Assembly: GCA_006226375.1 (NCBI GenBank)
Contig: SBHC01000084.1
Coordinates: 62,001-126,000, forward strand
Reading direction: 5' to 3'
Source: Deltaproteobacteria bacterium
GTDB lineage: Bacteria > Myxococcota_C > UBA6777
DNA length: 64,000 bases
Shown: in pieces, positions 9,760-19,462 of the stretch
Position numbering within the stretch: position 1 is the stretch's first letter
Layout of the letters: each line of letters starts with the position of its first letter
Notes under the pieces: model-generated
The model's database searches: none
The model's input: only the letters and a program-made list of their open reading frames with translations
Told to the model about the DNA's origin: nothing
Made by a program: the position numbers and the translations under genes

Positions 9760-9785
9760 TTTGCAACGCGCTTTAGGGTTGCAAA
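9760..9785. terminator. Hairpin between convergent kinase genes
   Basis: A perfect 8-bp inverted repeat, TTTGCAAC/GTTGCAAA, with a 10-nt loop. It lies between the histidine kinase stop (9751) and the converging Ser/Thr kinase, whose stop codon is in the loop. There is no long T tract, so termination strength is uncertain. Confidence 0.4.
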
Positions 9786-11689
9786 AGAATCGTGATGCTC
9801 CAAATCATCAGCGCCAACACACCGACCCCAATCGCAAAGAACACCACGGTGGTCAATCCAGAAAGAAACGTTGGCTTCTCTACCAGCTCGTCCTGTTGAA
9901 ACATTTGCAGGAACTGTGACTCAGGAATGGTCGAAGAGCCATCCTTCACCACAACATTCTCGGCAGGCTCCTGCCCTGCTCTTTGTGAAGATCGTAGAAT
10001 GCGACCCTTTTTTAAGCCAAGCGAAGTGTTCCCCACGACAGCGATTTCAAGCTCCGTTTTGGGGCCTTCATGGATGGCTTCTCTCTGAGGTACTGAAGCA
10101 TGGGTCCCAGAGTCGGGTATCGCTTCCAAATCCCGGAACGTTAGATCCCCAGGAGAAGCCGCTTGTGATGACAACGAAGTGCTGATTGAGGCGATGCGTT
10201 GTTCTTCGGAGTAGGATTCCCCCAAGCCACTGCCAAGGGCTAGAGTGGAGAAAGCCAACTGGGAAGAAGCGATCGCCAGACCTTGCTTGGAAGGGGTTTG
10301 AAAAAGAAGCTCCGACGGTCGTTCAGGCAAATGAGTGGGCGTTGTTGGGGTCTCTTCACGAGACAGTCCTCCCTCCAACGCAGGCTGCCCCTCTTCCTCG
10401 GAAAATTGATGCACAGCGTTGCGAAGGTTGCGAATCTGAGCAAGTTCAGGGGCCGTATCCCGTGTGCTAGCTAGCTCGCCGCCGGGCAGCAGAGAGTCAC
10501 CCACTTGGAGCCTGGACTGCATCGCCATCGCTGCGTTTGCTTGCAGTCGAATGTCCGCTGCCAAAGGTGTTTTGGGAGTAATCACTTGGGACAGGTACAC
10601 CAAAAGGTCATGGACGGAGGCAAACCGTTCATCAGGCTCTTTCGCCATAGCACAGAGAAGGAGCTCTCGAAGCACTCTGTCTTTCGAGGAGTTTGTATGC
10701 AAAACGTCAGGCAGATCGGGATTTCCGTGAATATGGCAATGAGCGAGAGAGAGAACAGAGGGTAACGGTCGGCCAGGTGTGACAAAAGGAGGATGTCCCA
10801 CCAAAAGCTCATACAACAAGACACCCAGGCAGTACACATCGGTGCGATGGTCAACGCCCTGATCCAGGAATTGTTCAGGGGCCATATACACGGGAGTCCC
10901 TGGGACTTCGTTCCCTCGCGTGATGTTAACACTCTCTCCACCCAGAAACTTTGCGATACCAAAGTCCATCACTTTGACAAAGGCATCCGAGCCTTTCTCA
11001 CCTGTCAAAAAGATGTTGGAAGGTTTGATGTCCCGATGGACAACGCCAGCCTGGTGAGCGGCATCAATGGCTTCACAGAGTTGCGAGAAGACGTCGAGCT
11101 TTTGGTCTAAGGAGAGCGACTCGTTCCGCAACGCCTCCGACAACGTTCGCCCGCTCAAATGCTCCATCACATAGTACAAGCCCAGCTGAGGAACTTCGCC
11201 GAAGTCATCGTAGACTCGGACAATATGAGGGTTCATTTGCGACACTGTAGCGGTGAGTTGGACCTCTCGCAGAAATCGCTGGGTTGCCGTTGGATTGGTG
11301 AAGAACTCCGGCTTCAGAAACTTCACGACCCGAAGAGGCGACAAGCTCAGTTGAACGTGACGAGCGAGATAGACGACGCCATTGCCACCTTCAGCGAGTT
11401 TCTTTTCCAGACGATATTTCCCGGCGACAAGAACCAGGGGTAGCTGGCACTTGGAGCAAAACCGGAGTTCATCAGCGCTCTGGACATCTTCAAAAGCATG
11501 TCCAAGCGGCTCTTCGCACTGAGGACAAGAAGCGGGGTGAAGCAATTCCTGGGATACTGATATGTTCTGCCCTTCAGCATCTGCCTGCTCCAGCCCAATG
11601 TTTTGGACTTCATCCCCTGCATCAGCAAACAAAGACGCTGTCCTTGATGCAACGGGTATTTTGTTGGCAGGGTCATCAATCCGGTTCAT
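9773..11689 (-). CDS. Membrane-anchored Hanks-type Ser/Thr protein kinase with N-terminal zinc ribbon
   Basis: A 638-aa kinase. N-terminal Cys pairs (CPQCEEP, CSKC) suggest a zinc ribbon. The kinase domain covers about residues 85-350: Gly loop AEGGNGVVY, catalytic loop HRDIKPSNIFL, DFGIAKF and GTPVYMAPEQ. A Ser/Thr/Glu-rich juxtamembrane region of about 230 residues follows. One helix then ends the protein (VVFFAIGVGVLALMIWSITILL), leaving essentially no extracytoplasmic domain. The usual VAVK lysine region reads LRVVKFLKPEF, so the ATP-anchoring Lys is probably K in VVKF. The ATG at 11689 is preferred; a GTG at 11698 is in frame. Substrates unknown. The gene is convergent with the histidine kinase. 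Confidence 0.9.
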   Translation of the reverse strand: MNRIDDPANKIPVASRTASLFADAGDEVQNIGLEQADAEGQNISVSQELLHPASCPQCEEPLGHAFEDVQSADELRFCSKCQLPLVLVAGKYRLEKKLAEGGNGVVYLARHVQLSLSPLRVVKFLKPEFFTNPTATQRFLREVQLTATVSQMNPHIVRVYDDFGEVPQLGLYYVMEHLSGRTLSEALRNESLSLDQKLDVFSQLCEAIDAAHQAGVVHRDIKPSNIFLTGEKGSDAFVKVMDFGIAKFLGGESVNITRGNEVPGTPVYMAPEQFLDQGVDHRTDVYCLGVLLYELLVGHPPFVTPGRPLPSVLSLAHCHIHGNPDLPDVLHTNSSKDRVLRELLLCAMAKEPDERFASVHDLLVYLSQVITPKTPLAADIRLQANAAMAMQSRLQVGDSLLPGGELASTRDTAPELAQIRNLRNAVHQFSEEEGQPALEGGLSREETPTTPTHLPERPSELLFQTPSKQGLAIASSQLAFSTLALGSGLGESYSEEQRIASISTSLSSQAASPGDLTFRDLEAIPDSGTHASVPQREAIHEGPKTELEIAVVGNTSLGLKKGRILRSSQRAGQEPAENVVVKDGSSTIPESQFLQMFQQDELVEKPTFLSGLTTVVFFAIGVGVLALMIWSITILLQP

Positions 11690-11812
11690 TGTAACCACTC
11701 AAATTGTATAGAAAGATTCCTCAAACATAGACGAAGGGGGACATGTGTGATCTTAACGGCATGGTTCTGAAAGGACTGAAGCCCCAACAAAACTTTCTTC
11801 GATTGTGGACAC

Positions 11813-12904
11813 TTAGACCGAGCGGTTTTGCGAGGCGTGTCGGAGGTAATGGTCCATAAGCACCAGAGCTGCCATGGCGTCAACGATGGGTACAGCGCGT
11901 GGAACAACACAGGGGTCATGACGGCCTGAAGCTTTCAACATGACCGAATCACCTGCCCGCGTCATTGTGGTTTGTGCTTTGGCAATGGTCGCCACAGGTT
12001 TGAAGGCCACACGAAAATGGATGTCTTCGCCTGTAGAGATTCCGCCCAAGACTCCTCCAGCGTTGTTGGTGGCCGTCCCGATGGTTCCATCCTTGCCTTT
12101 GACATAGCTGTCGTTGTGCTCGCTGCCGCGAAGAGCTACCCCAGCAAAGCCAGAACCAATCTCAAATCCCTTCACCGCGTTGATGCTTGTCATCGCCTTG
12201 GCAAGATCGGCGTGGAGTTTGTCAAAGACAGGTTCACCCAAACCAACCGGAACATTCCGGATGATACAACGAACGACTCCACCGACGGAGTCCCCATCCT
12301 CCTTTACTTCCTCAATGAATTGAATCATCTCATCCGCAACGGTCGGGTCTGGGCAACGAACAATGTTGGCTTCGATCGCCTCGGCATGGATTTGTGAATC
12401 CTCCAGGTGGGTTTGAATCGAGCCCACTTGTTGGACATAGCTTAGGATCTCCACCCCAAGCTTTTCCTTGAGAAACTTCTTGGCGATGGCCCCTCCTGCG
12501 ACGCGAGCAAGGGTTTCGCGAGCGGAAGCACGCCCACTCCCTCTCCAATCACGGCGTCCATACTTCATCTCGTAGGTGTAATCGGCATGCGAAGGACGAT
12601 AGAGTTCCTTGAGGTGATGGTAGTCTTCCGGCCGGGCGTCTTTGTTCCGAGCCATAATCAAAATGGGAGTGCCTGTGGTGTGACCCTCAAAGACGCCGGA
12701 GTAGATCTGGATCTGGTCCTGTTCTTTCCTTGGCGTTGTGATCCGACTTTGCCCCGGCTTCCTACGATCCAGCTCAGGTTGGATGTCTTCTTCAGATAAG
12801 GCCAACCCAGGTGGACAACCATCGACGACAACCCCCACAGCGCCACCGTGAGACTCTCCAAAGGTAGAAATTCGGAACATCAAACCCAAGCTATTGCCCG
12901 GCAT
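11813..12904 (-). CDS. aroC: Chorismate synthase
   Basis: Final shikimate-pathway enzyme. It converts EPSP to chorismate by 1,4-anti-elimination of phosphate using reduced FMN. The 363-aa protein has family signatures in order: [19 protein letters not shown] at the N-terminus, [44 protein letters not shown] and [19 protein letters not shown]. The ATG at 12904 sits behind AAAGGAG (6-nt spacing) and gives the canonical start; the longer frame to 12925 is not needed. It is the last gene of the minus-strand trp-aro cluster, 37 nt after aroD. I see no clear terminator in the 120 nt downstream. Confidence 0.97.
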   Translation of the reverse strand: MPGNSLGLMFRISTFGESHGGAVGVVVDGCPPGLALSEEDIQPELDRRKPGQSRITTPRKEQDQIQIYSGVFEGHTTGTPILIMARNKDARPEDYHHLKELYRPSHADYTYEMKYGRRDWRGSGRASARETLARVAGGAIAKKFLKEKLGVEILSYVQQVGSIQTHLEDSQIHAEAIEANIVRCPDPTVADEMIQFIEEVKEDGDSVGGVVRCIIRNVPVGLGEPVFDKLHADLAKAMTSINAVKGFEIGSGFAGVALRGSEHNDSYVKGKDGTIGTATNNAGGVLGGISTGEDIHFRVAFKPVATIAKAQTTMTRAGDSVMLKASGRHDPCVVPRAVPIVDAMAALVLMDHYLRHASQNRSV

Positions 12905-12941
12905 ACCAACTCCTTTGTGTGACACTTTGTGCCTGTAACGA

Positions 12942-13613
12942 TCAAGACAATGTGGAAAACAAGGCTTCCAATTCGGGTCGAGTCAATTGCCCTGGTGCGG
13001 TCGAACCCTCAACGCTCGGAGGCGCAAAGATCATCGCGTTGTACCAAAGGGTTCCATAAGTCCGCGTGACTGCGCCATGAGGTCCCATTCCCAAGACAAT
13101 GCATTCCTGGCCACGCTGCTTCAATGCAAGACCCAGCTTCAACAGCCGGACCGCATCTTCAGGACTTTGGCAAAAGGTAGCGAGCTTAACAACCCAGGGA
13201 TTGTGGCTTTGCAGTTCATCTACAATGTCCCATAGCTTGGTTAGCTCAGGAGTCTCCTGGTAGTTATGATACGAAGCTATCCAGCGGAGGGAAGAAACAT
13301 CTTTCAGAGCGGCGACTTCTTCCTGTTGCGTTAGAACATCCAAGTCAAGAATGGCTCCCGCGTCTTCCACTTTGTTCATCAACCCCAAGCGCTGCTTCAG
13401 GGGCATTTGTATCGGCGCAAGCTGTGGCCTCCGAAACAACACCATCAAACGTTGCCCATAGTCTCGAAGCAACTGCTCCAGGAAGTCATCGGAGTAGTCG
13501 ACCAGAGTATCCAACCAGACCTCAAGAAAGTCGTAGCCTTCGTGATGCCTGGCCAGTTCATGGATGACGTCTTCACAGCGTTCTCGAACGACGGGAAGGC
13601 AATACTTGATCAT
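12942..13613 (-). CDS. aroD: Type I 3-dehydroquinate dehydratase
   Basis: Dehydrates 3-dehydroquinate to 3-dehydroshikimate through a Schiff base. The 223-aa protein has the type I TIM-barrel signatures: EVWLDTLVD, the catalytic His in [12 protein letters not shown], the Schiff-base Lys in [15 protein letters not shown], and GPHGAVTRT with a final AIFAPP-like loop ([17 protein letters not shown]). The start is the ATG at 13613, whose ATGA overlaps the TGA stop of aroK/E and which uses the GAAGGAAAGG box inside that gene. This implies translational coupling. The frame continues upstream to 13697, but that part lies inside aroK/E. Confidence 0.95.
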   Translation of the reverse strand: MIKYCLPVVRERCEDVIHELARHHEGYDFLEVWLDTLVDYSDDFLEQLLRDYGQRLMVLFRRPQLAPIQMPLKQRLGLMNKVEDAGAILDLDVLTQQEEVAALKDVSSLRWIASYHNYQETPELTKLWDIVDELQSHNPWVVKLATFCQSPEDAVRLLKLGLALKQRGQECIVLGMGPHGAVTRTYGTLWYNAMIFAPPSVEGSTAPGQLTRPELEALFSTLS

Positions 13614-15034
13614 GACGCCCTTTCCTTCTCCACATGCCAGGTGCCTTCGAGAGCTTCTGAGACAATGCGCTTCATCGTGGAAACAGGGGCAGAACAACCC
13701 GTGTAGAGTTCAAATTGAGCGACGCCCTGATAGACAAACATCTCAGCGCCAGGAATGACGGTAGCTCCTGCTTTCCTGGCATCCTGAAGCAGTCGCGTCT
13801 CCCATGGTGTGTAAATCGCATCCATCACCAACTGAGAAGGTCGAAGCACCGAGGACGGCAAAGGAGAGTCCTCGATGTGAGGCGTCATCCCAACGGATGT
13901 GGTTTGTACGATAACATCGCATCCTTCGACGACATCAGCATCTTGGAGCGAATACGCGGAACCCCCAACCTCCTCCGCCAGAGCTTGGGCCTTTTCCAAC
14001 GTTCGATTGAGGACAAGGACCTCAGCACCTGCATCCTGCACGCCAAACACAGCAGCGCGGGCTGCTCCACCGGCTCCTACGATGGCCACACGCTTTCCAG
14101 CAAGGTCGATTCGTTCTTTCAAAGGCAAGACAACGCCTTCGACGTCAGTGTTGTAGCCTTTGTATCGCCCGTCGCTAAGACGAACGACTGTGTTGACAGC
14201 GCCCACCTTCTTCGCCAGAGGATCCAACTCGTCCAACAGGGGGATGATGGCTTGTTTGTGAGGAATGGTGCAGGTGATTCCCCGAAACTTCATGGCGCGA
14301 GCCCCAACCCATGCTTGCTCTAGCTCTTGGGCTTGAACCTGCGCCGCGACGAACACGAACTGTTCGGCGACTTCGATCTCTCTGTAAGCCTCGTTGTGCA
14401 TTCGCGGAGACAATGAGTGGGACACAGGGTCTCCCCAGATCAAACAAACTTCCGTTGACGCCGACGGAACGGAGGGACAAGTGCAAGCCTGCACCATCGC
14501 GCTGGGTCGCAGAGTCTTGTGACGATTTCCAGTGAGCCGATGGACTTCATCCAAAACAATGGAAGCCACCGCTTCGGGTGTTTTGCCGTCAGTATCAACG
14601 ATACAGTCTGCGGCGTTCATGTAGCGAGGGAGGCGCTTGTCAAAGAGCGCCCTGGCGGCTTCCACGTTTTGAAACAGGGGACGTGTTGAGTCGCCTTCCA
14701 AACGCTCTTGCAAGGTGGCAAAAGAGGTGTGCAAGAAGACAAACAAAGCGTCTCTTTGACGCAAAGCATCGAGATTTTCGGAGCGCTCTACCACTCCACC
14801 GCCGGTCGAGACAATGACAGGAGAAACCAGCCCCCATGTTTGGCAGACCTGCGTCTCCAAACGACGAAATGCATCCTCTCCATCCAACGAGAAGATGGCT
14901 GAGATTGTTGGACGTTCCGAGAGCGCAAGAATCTCCTCGTCCAACTCAACGCTGGAGATGTGCAGTTTCTCCGCAAGAACCGAGGCAACCGTGCTTTTCC
15001 CTGCCCCCATAAATCCCAGCAAGACGATGTTCAT
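13610..15034 (-). CDS. Fused shikimate kinase - shikimate 5-dehydrogenase
   Basis: A single 474-aa polypeptide joining two shikimate-pathway enzymes. Residues 1-170 are shikimate kinase: Walker A GFMGAGKST, the substrate Asp in VELDEE, and STGGGVV. After a linker of about 35 residues (RPSAMVQACTCPSVPS), residues 205-474 are shikimate dehydrogenase: GDPVSHSLSPRMHNEAY, the catalytic Lys in CTIPHKQ, GAVNTVV, GYNTDVEG and the NADP loop GAGGAARAAV. Both active sites look intact. The usual NVTIPHK motif reads TCTIPHK here. The ATG at 15034 overlaps the TGA of aroA (ATGA). The enzymes catalyse the dehydrogenase step and the following kinase step, so the fusion links consecutive reactions. Symbols would be aroK and aroE. 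Confidence 0.95.
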   Translation of the reverse strand: MNIVLLGFMGAGKSTVASVLAEKLHISSVELDEEILALSERPTISAIFSLDGEDAFRRLETQVCQTWGLVSPVIVSTGGGVVERSENLDALRQRDALFVFLHTSFATLQERLEGDSTRPLFQNVEAARALFDKRLPRYMNAADCIVDTDGKTPEAVASIVLDEVHRLTGNRHKTLRPSAMVQACTCPSVPSASTEVCLIWGDPVSHSLSPRMHNEAYREIEVAEQFVFVAAQVQAQELEQAWVGARAMKFRGITCTIPHKQAIIPLLDELDPLAKKVGAVNTVVRLSDGRYKGYNTDVEGVVLPLKERIDLAGKRVAIVGAGGAARAAVFGVQDAGAEVLVLNRTLEKAQALAEEVGGSAYSLQDADVVEGCDVIVQTTSVGMTPHIEDSPLPSSVLRPSQLVMDAIYTPWETRLLQDARKAGATVIPGAEMFVYQGVAQFELYTGCSAPVSTMKRIVSEALEGTWHVEKERAS

Positions 15035-16332
15035 CGTTCGATCCCTACGCCCATACGAGACCATTCCTCCCAGAAAGAGGGAAACGACTTGCTCACGACT
15101 TGGGGTTCAAGGATCTCCAGGTTGTCCGTGCATCCTGCCAACACAGCAAAGGCCATCGCCATGCGGTGGTCTTCGTAGGTATGGATGGAAGCAGGTCGTG
15201 GGGTTCCACCTTCAATGGCAAGCCAGTCTTCGCCCACTTCACTTTGAATGCCCACTGCAGAAAGTTCGTTGTGGAGGGCTTCCAGACGATCGGTTTCTTT
15301 GTGTCGTAAGGTATGTAGCCCTGTGATTCGTGTGGTGCCACCAGCCACAGCAGCGATGGTGGCTAGAGTAAGAGCCGTATCCGGCATGGAGCCCATATCA
15401 ACCTCAATGGGTTTCAAGCTCTCTGGTCCTTGCACCGCAATCCAGGGGACATCTTCCTCCACACCCGAAGAGACGACACAACCCATTTGTTCGAGGAGTT
15501 GGGCAAAGTGAACGTCTCCCTGAACCGACTGAGGAGAGAGATTGCCAACCTTTACATAGCCACCCGAGACGGCTGCAAGCCCCCAGAAATACGAAGCGCC
15601 AGAAGCGTCTCCTTCGACATGATAGGTCCTTGGAGAATAGCTTTGTCCCGGAGCCACCTTGTATTGTTGGTAGCTATTGTGTTGGACTTCAACACCAAAG
15701 TCCGCCATCGTTTGGAGTGTCATGTCAATGTACGACGGTGACGTTTGCACGCCCTCCACATCCAAAACAAAGGGTTCAGAAAACAAAGGAGCGATCATCA
15801 GCATCGACGAGAAGAACTGGCTGCTCACGTCCCCTCGCATCGAGGTTTGGAACTTGTAATTCCGATGCCCACGAATCCGCAAAGGTGGACACCCTTCAAG
15901 GCCAAGATATTCGATACAAGCGCCGAGATGCCGCCATGCCTCCACGAGGTCGCCGATGGGACGGGCGTGCATTCGTTCGGACCCACGAAGTTCAACCTCG
16001 GCTCCCTCCGCCATGCAACACAGGGAAGTAAGGAAGCGAATGGTTGTACCGGCAGGCCCAACATCAATCGTCCCTTGGTACGGGGCAAACCGACCGCCCT
16101 TTCCTTTCACGACCAACCCCTCCGGGGTCTCCTCGCAGGCAACGCCCAACTTCCCCAGACCTGCGATCAATGCGGTAGAGTCGTCACTGGGAGAGAAAGA
16201 GCGTAGCAATGACTCCCCATCGCAAAGAGAGGCAATCGCGAGGGCACGATTGGTGTAACTTTTGCTGCCAGGAAGATGCACGCTTGCGCGAAGTGGAGAG
16301 GATAGCTTGCGAAGTTGAAGGGACGTGGTCAT
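15031..16332 (-). CDS. aroA: 3-phosphoshikimate 1-carboxyvinyltransferase (EPSP synthase)
   Basis: Transfers enolpyruvyl from PEP to shikimate-3-phosphate. At 433 aa it has the usual length. Motifs: LPGSKSYTNRALAIASL, GPAGTTIRFLTSL, LRGSERMHARPIGDL, DMGSMPDTALTLA with the catalytic Asp, LRHKETDRLEAL with the catalytic Glu, and TYEDHRMAMAFAVL. The PEP-site loop reads GPAGTTIRFL rather than the E. coli GNAGTAMRPL. Replacement of Pro by Phe there is, as I recall, common in one EPSPS lineage. It starts 6 nt after the DAHP synthase stop and overlaps the next gene by 4 nt. Confidence 0.96.
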   Translation of the reverse strand: MTTSLQLRKLSSPLRASVHLPGSKSYTNRALAIASLCDGESLLRSFSPSDDSTALIAGLGKLGVACEETPEGLVVKGKGGRFAPYQGTIDVGPAGTTIRFLTSLCCMAEGAEVELRGSERMHARPIGDLVEAWRHLGACIEYLGLEGCPPLRIRGHRNYKFQTSMRGDVSSQFFSSMLMIAPLFSEPFVLDVEGVQTSPSYIDMTLQTMADFGVEVQHNSYQQYKVAPGQSYSPRTYHVEGDASGASYFWGLAAVSGGYVKVGNLSPQSVQGDVHFAQLLEQMGCVVSSGVEEDVPWIAVQGPESLKPIEVDMGSMPDTALTLATIAAVAGGTTRITGLHTLRHKETDRLEALHNELSAVGIQSEVGEDWLAIEGGTPRPASIHTYEDHRMAMAFAVLAGCTDNLEILEPQVVSKSFPSFWEEWSRMGVGIER

Positions 16333-16338
16333 CGGATG

Positions 16339-17355
16339 TTACATTCCATGGTCCATACGGAAGCCGAAGAGGTCGCGAGCACGCTGCACAAAGCGGCTGG
16401 ACTCCGAGTAGTTGAGGGTCTGTTGTCCGTCGGAGAAGGCCTCTTCTGGGGTCTCATGCACCTCAAAGATCAAGCCATCGCAGCCGGCAACAATCGAAGC
16501 CATCGCGATCTGCTCGACAAACTTCCGAATGCCGATGCCATGGGACGGATCTGCGATCACAGGAAGGTGAGACTTTTCCTTCAACAACGGGATGGCGTTC
16601 ACATCAAAGGTGTTGCGGTAGGCGGACTCGTAGGTACGAATGCCTCGTTCGCAAAGCATCAACCGTTCGTTTCCGCTGCTAAAGATATACTCGGCAGACT
16701 GAAGCAAATCTTCGATGGTTCCGGACATTCCTCGCTTAACAAGAACTGGCTTGTCCACCTTTCCTAGCTCATGAAGCAAGCGAAAGTTTTGGGAGTTACG
16801 AGCGCCGACCTGGTAGATGTCGATGTACTCGTACATCGGCTCGATGTCTTCCACGGCGAGCACTTCGGTGATGATCTTGATGCCATTCTCTCGGGCGATT
16901 TTGTGCCACAGCACGAGAGCATCAATCCCCAGACCACGGAACGAGTAAGGTGACGTTCGCGGTTTAAACACACCACCCCGCATGATCCGTACACCTTGCT
17001 CCTTCAAATGTTGGATGGTGCTACGAATCTGGTCTTCACCTTCAATCGAACAAGGCCCCGCCATCAACGCCAGCTCGTTGGGTGAGATGACAACACCGTC
17101 GCCCAAGTCGATGGAAGAGTATCCGACCTTCCACTTCTTAGAGACAAGCTTGTATGCATCCGAGACACGGTGCACATCCGCGACGCCGTCGAGGTGGCCA
17201 ATGTGCCGTATATCAAAAGGCTTCTTCCCGATCGCTACGAGGTAATGACCCTGTTGCGTTCTCACCTCGGTAGGTTTGTATCCCAACGCGTTCACCTGAC
17301 CTTCAATGTGGGCCAGTTGGTCTTGCTGTATCTTCTCTTCCAATTGAATGATCAC
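16339..17355 (-). CDS. aroF: 3-deoxy-7-phosphoheptulonate synthase (type I beta, ferredoxin-like N-domain)
   Basis: First shikimate-pathway enzyme (DAHP from PEP and erythrose-4-P). It has an N-terminal ferredoxin-like regulatory domain of about 75 residues (IIQLEEKI to HIGHLDG), as in the Thermotoga-type enzyme. The KDO8PS-like barrel follows: LMAGPCSIEGEDQI, GGVFKPRTSPYSFRG, QVGARNSQNF, KRGMSGTIEDLL, the metal Cys in LMLCERG and ADPSHGIG. The N-domain of this class mediates aromatic-acid feedback in characterised members. GTG at 17355 gives the typical MIIQL N-terminus (338 aa); a GTG at 17385 would add ten residues. It lies between trpA and aroA, at the junction of the trp and aro halves. 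Confidence 0.93.
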   Translation of the reverse strand: MIIQLEEKIQQDQLAHIEGQVNALGYKPTEVRTQQGHYLVAIGKKPFDIRHIGHLDGVADVHRVSDAYKLVSKKWKVGYSSIDLGDGVVISPNELALMAGPCSIEGEDQIRSTIQHLKEQGVRIMRGGVFKPRTSPYSFRGLGIDALVLWHKIARENGIKIITEVLAVEDIEPMYEYIDIYQVGARNSQNFRLLHELGKVDKPVLVKRGMSGTIEDLLQSAEYIFSSGNERLMLCERGIRTYESAYRNTFDVNAIPLLKEKSHLPVIADPSHGIGIRKFVEQIAMASIVAGCDGLIFEVHETPEEAFSDGQQTLNYSESSRFVQRARDLFGFRMDHGM

Positions 17356-17424
17356 GGTACTGCCTTTGTCTTCTTGGAGGCACACAACGCCTCGTTCAGG
17401 AAACGTCGAAACATTGTCGTTGGG

Positions 17425-18204
17425 TTAGGTTCGAAAGGGAGCCACCCACTGTTGAATGGTCTCTTCGAGATTGTCGGCTTCTCGAATGGCTTCAATGAAA
17501 GCGCTCCCAATGATTCCACCGTTGGCAAACTTGGTGCTCTTTTGAAAGCTCTCCGGATCTCGGATCCCAAAGCCCACCACGGCTGGGTTGGACAAGTTCA
17601 TATCCTGGATCCGTTTAAAGTACGCTTCCCGCTGCTGGTCCACGTTCAGCCGATCACCCGTCACAGCCGACGATGACACGATGTACAGGAAGCCTTGGGT
17701 GGCCGCGTCCATCGCGCGCACTCGCTCTTCCGATGTAAACTGGGTCACGAGAAAGACCGCGCTCAGGCTGTGAGCTTCCCACAGCTCTCGATACTCCGAA
17801 AGGTATTCATCAAACGGAAGGTCGGGAAGAATCAGACCATCAATGCCAACGTCTTGACAGTCTTTGCAGAAGCGCTCCATCCCATACTGAAGGACAGGAT
17901 TTAAGTAACCCATCAACAGCACAGGAATGTTCACGTTGTCGCGCAAGGCCTTGAGCTGCTCAAACAGCACGGTCAGGTTCATGCCGTTCTTCAGCGCTGC
18001 TTCACTGCTGGCCTGAATGGTTGGTCCATCGGCCAAGGGATCCGAATAAGGAAAACCAAGCTCAATCATATCCACGCCAGAAGCTTCAAGCGTTTGGCAT
18101 ATCGTGAGCGTCGAGTCCAAAGAGGGAAAACCAGCCGTCATAAACACCGAAAGAATCTTGTCATCGGGACGTGACGAAAACAGCTGGACGATGCGATTGT
18201 TCAT
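17425..18204 (-). CDS. trpA: Tryptophan synthase alpha chain
   Basis: Cleaves indole-3-glycerol phosphate to indole, which is channelled to TrpB. The 259-aa form starting at ATG 18204 (MNNRIVQLF) matches the family start. The same frame is open to 18291, overlapping trpB, so ATG 18243 or 18291 cannot be excluded because no strong ribosome site marks 18204. Motifs: FMTAGFPSLDSTL, MIELGFPYSDPLADGPTIQ with the catalytic Glu, GLILPDLPFDEY with the second catalytic acid, and VGFGIRDPES for the phosphate loop. Downstream, 70 nt separate it from DAHP synthase. Confidence 0.95.
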   Translation of the reverse strand: MNNRIVQLFSSRPDDKILSVFMTAGFPSLDSTLTICQTLEASGVDMIELGFPYSDPLADGPTIQASSEAALKNGMNLTVLFEQLKALRDNVNIPVLLMGYLNPVLQYGMERFCKDCQDVGIDGLILPDLPFDEYLSEYRELWEAHSLSAVFLVTQFTSEERVRAMDAATQGFLYIVSSSAVTGDRLNVDQQREAYFKRIQDMNLSNPAVVGFGIRDPESFQKSTKFANGGIIGSAFIEAIREADNLEETIQQWVAPFRT

Positions 18205-18265
18205 GTTCGTTTGTATCCACGTAGAAAGGGGGGAGCGTTCCATGGTTCGATGAGACGAAACGGAC

Positions 18266-19462
18266 CTAGGTGTTACTTGTAGCAGACTCACCGTGCTCCA
18301 AATAGGTTGCTAAGTCTTTGTCCCCACGACCCGACAGGTTCAAGACCACGACGTCATCGTTGCCAACCTCAAGACGCGACAGATGCGCCAGCGCGTGAGC
18401 CGTTTCAAGGGCAGGGATAATGCCCTCAAGCCGGGCCAGTTGAAGACCCGCAGTTAAGGCTTCCTCGTCGGTTACGCTGACGTATTCAACGCGCTTGGTT
18501 TTGTGGAGGTGTGCATGTTGGGGTCCAATGCCTGGATAATCCAGTCCGGCCGAAACGGAGTGAGCTTCCAGCACCTGACCGTCATCGGTTTGCATCAACA
18601 ACGTACGGCTACCATGCAACACACCGTCGGTGCCGAGAGTCATGGTAGCAGCGGTGTGTCCGGAATGAACGCCTTCCCCGGCAGCTTCCACACCCACCAA
18701 ACGGACGGAGTCTTCATCCAGGTAATGGTAGTAAGCCCCCATCGCGTTGCTTCCGCCACCCACACAAGCGACGATAACGTTCGGAAGTTCTGAGCCTGTG
18801 TGTTGCTTGAGCTGCCAACGCATCTCTTCGCTGATCACCGACTGAAACCGCGACACCATATCCGGAAACGGATGGGGTCCCACCACAGATCCGATGATGT
18901 AGTGCGTGTCATCGGGGTGAGCGATCCAATCGCGCATGGCTTCGTTGGTTGCATCCTTCAACACCCGACTGCCGGATTTAACGGGAACTACCGTTGTTCC
19001 GAGCATCTCCATCCGGCGAACGTTGGGAAGCTGTCGTGCCATGTCGATTTCGCCCATGTACACGTAGCATTCAATGCCCATCAAAGCACAAACGGTGGCT
19101 GTGGCGACGCCGTGTTGCCCCGCCCCTGTCTCCGCGATGATACGTTTTTTGCCCAGCCACTTGGCGAGCAAGATCTGACCCACAGCATTGTTAATCTTGT
19201 GGGCGCCTGTGTGGTTCAGGTCTTCCCTCTTGAGGTAGACGGTGTAGCCCAGAACATCCGACAGACGGCGCGCAAGGTACAAAGGAGTGGGACGCCCAAC
19301 GTAGTCACGGAGCAAGGACTGGAACTCGCTTTGAAACGAGGGGTCCTCTGTAATCTCCAGGTAACGACGGCGCAATTCATCGATGTTGGGATACAGCATT
19401 TCGGGAATGTACGCCCCACCGTAGCGGCCGTAGAATCCCCTCTCATCGACGGTATAGCTCAT
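18266..19462 (-). CDS. trpB: Tryptophan synthase beta chain
   Basis: PLP enzyme condensing indole with serine. The 398-aa protein (TrpB1 type) begins [19 protein letters not shown]. It contains the PLP lysine in [28 protein letters not shown], the phosphate-binding [10 protein letters not shown], and [16 protein letters not shown]. The ATG at 19462 overlaps the trpF stop (ATGA) and has a strong GAGGAGAAACGAC ribosome site. The open frame to 19564 upstream is inside trpF. Confidence 0.97.
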   Translation of the reverse strand: MSYTVDERGFYGRYGGAYIPEMLYPNIDELRRRYLEITEDPSFQSEFQSLLRDYVGRPTPLYLARRLSDVLGYTVYLKREDLNHTGAHKINNAVGQILLAKWLGKKRIIAETGAGQHGVATATVCALMGIECYVYMGEIDMARQLPNVRRMEMLGTTVVPVKSGSRVLKDATNEAMRDWIAHPDDTHYIIGSVVGPHPFPDMVSRFQSVISEEMRWQLKQHTGSELPNVIVACVGGGSNAMGAYYHYLDEDSVRLVGVEAAGEGVHSGHTAATMTLGTDGVLHGSRTLLMQTDDGQVLEAHSVSAGLDYPGIGPQHAHLHKTKRVEYVSVTDEEALTAGLQLARLEGIIPALETAHALAHLSRLEVGNDDVVVLNLSGRGDKDLATYLEHGESATSNT

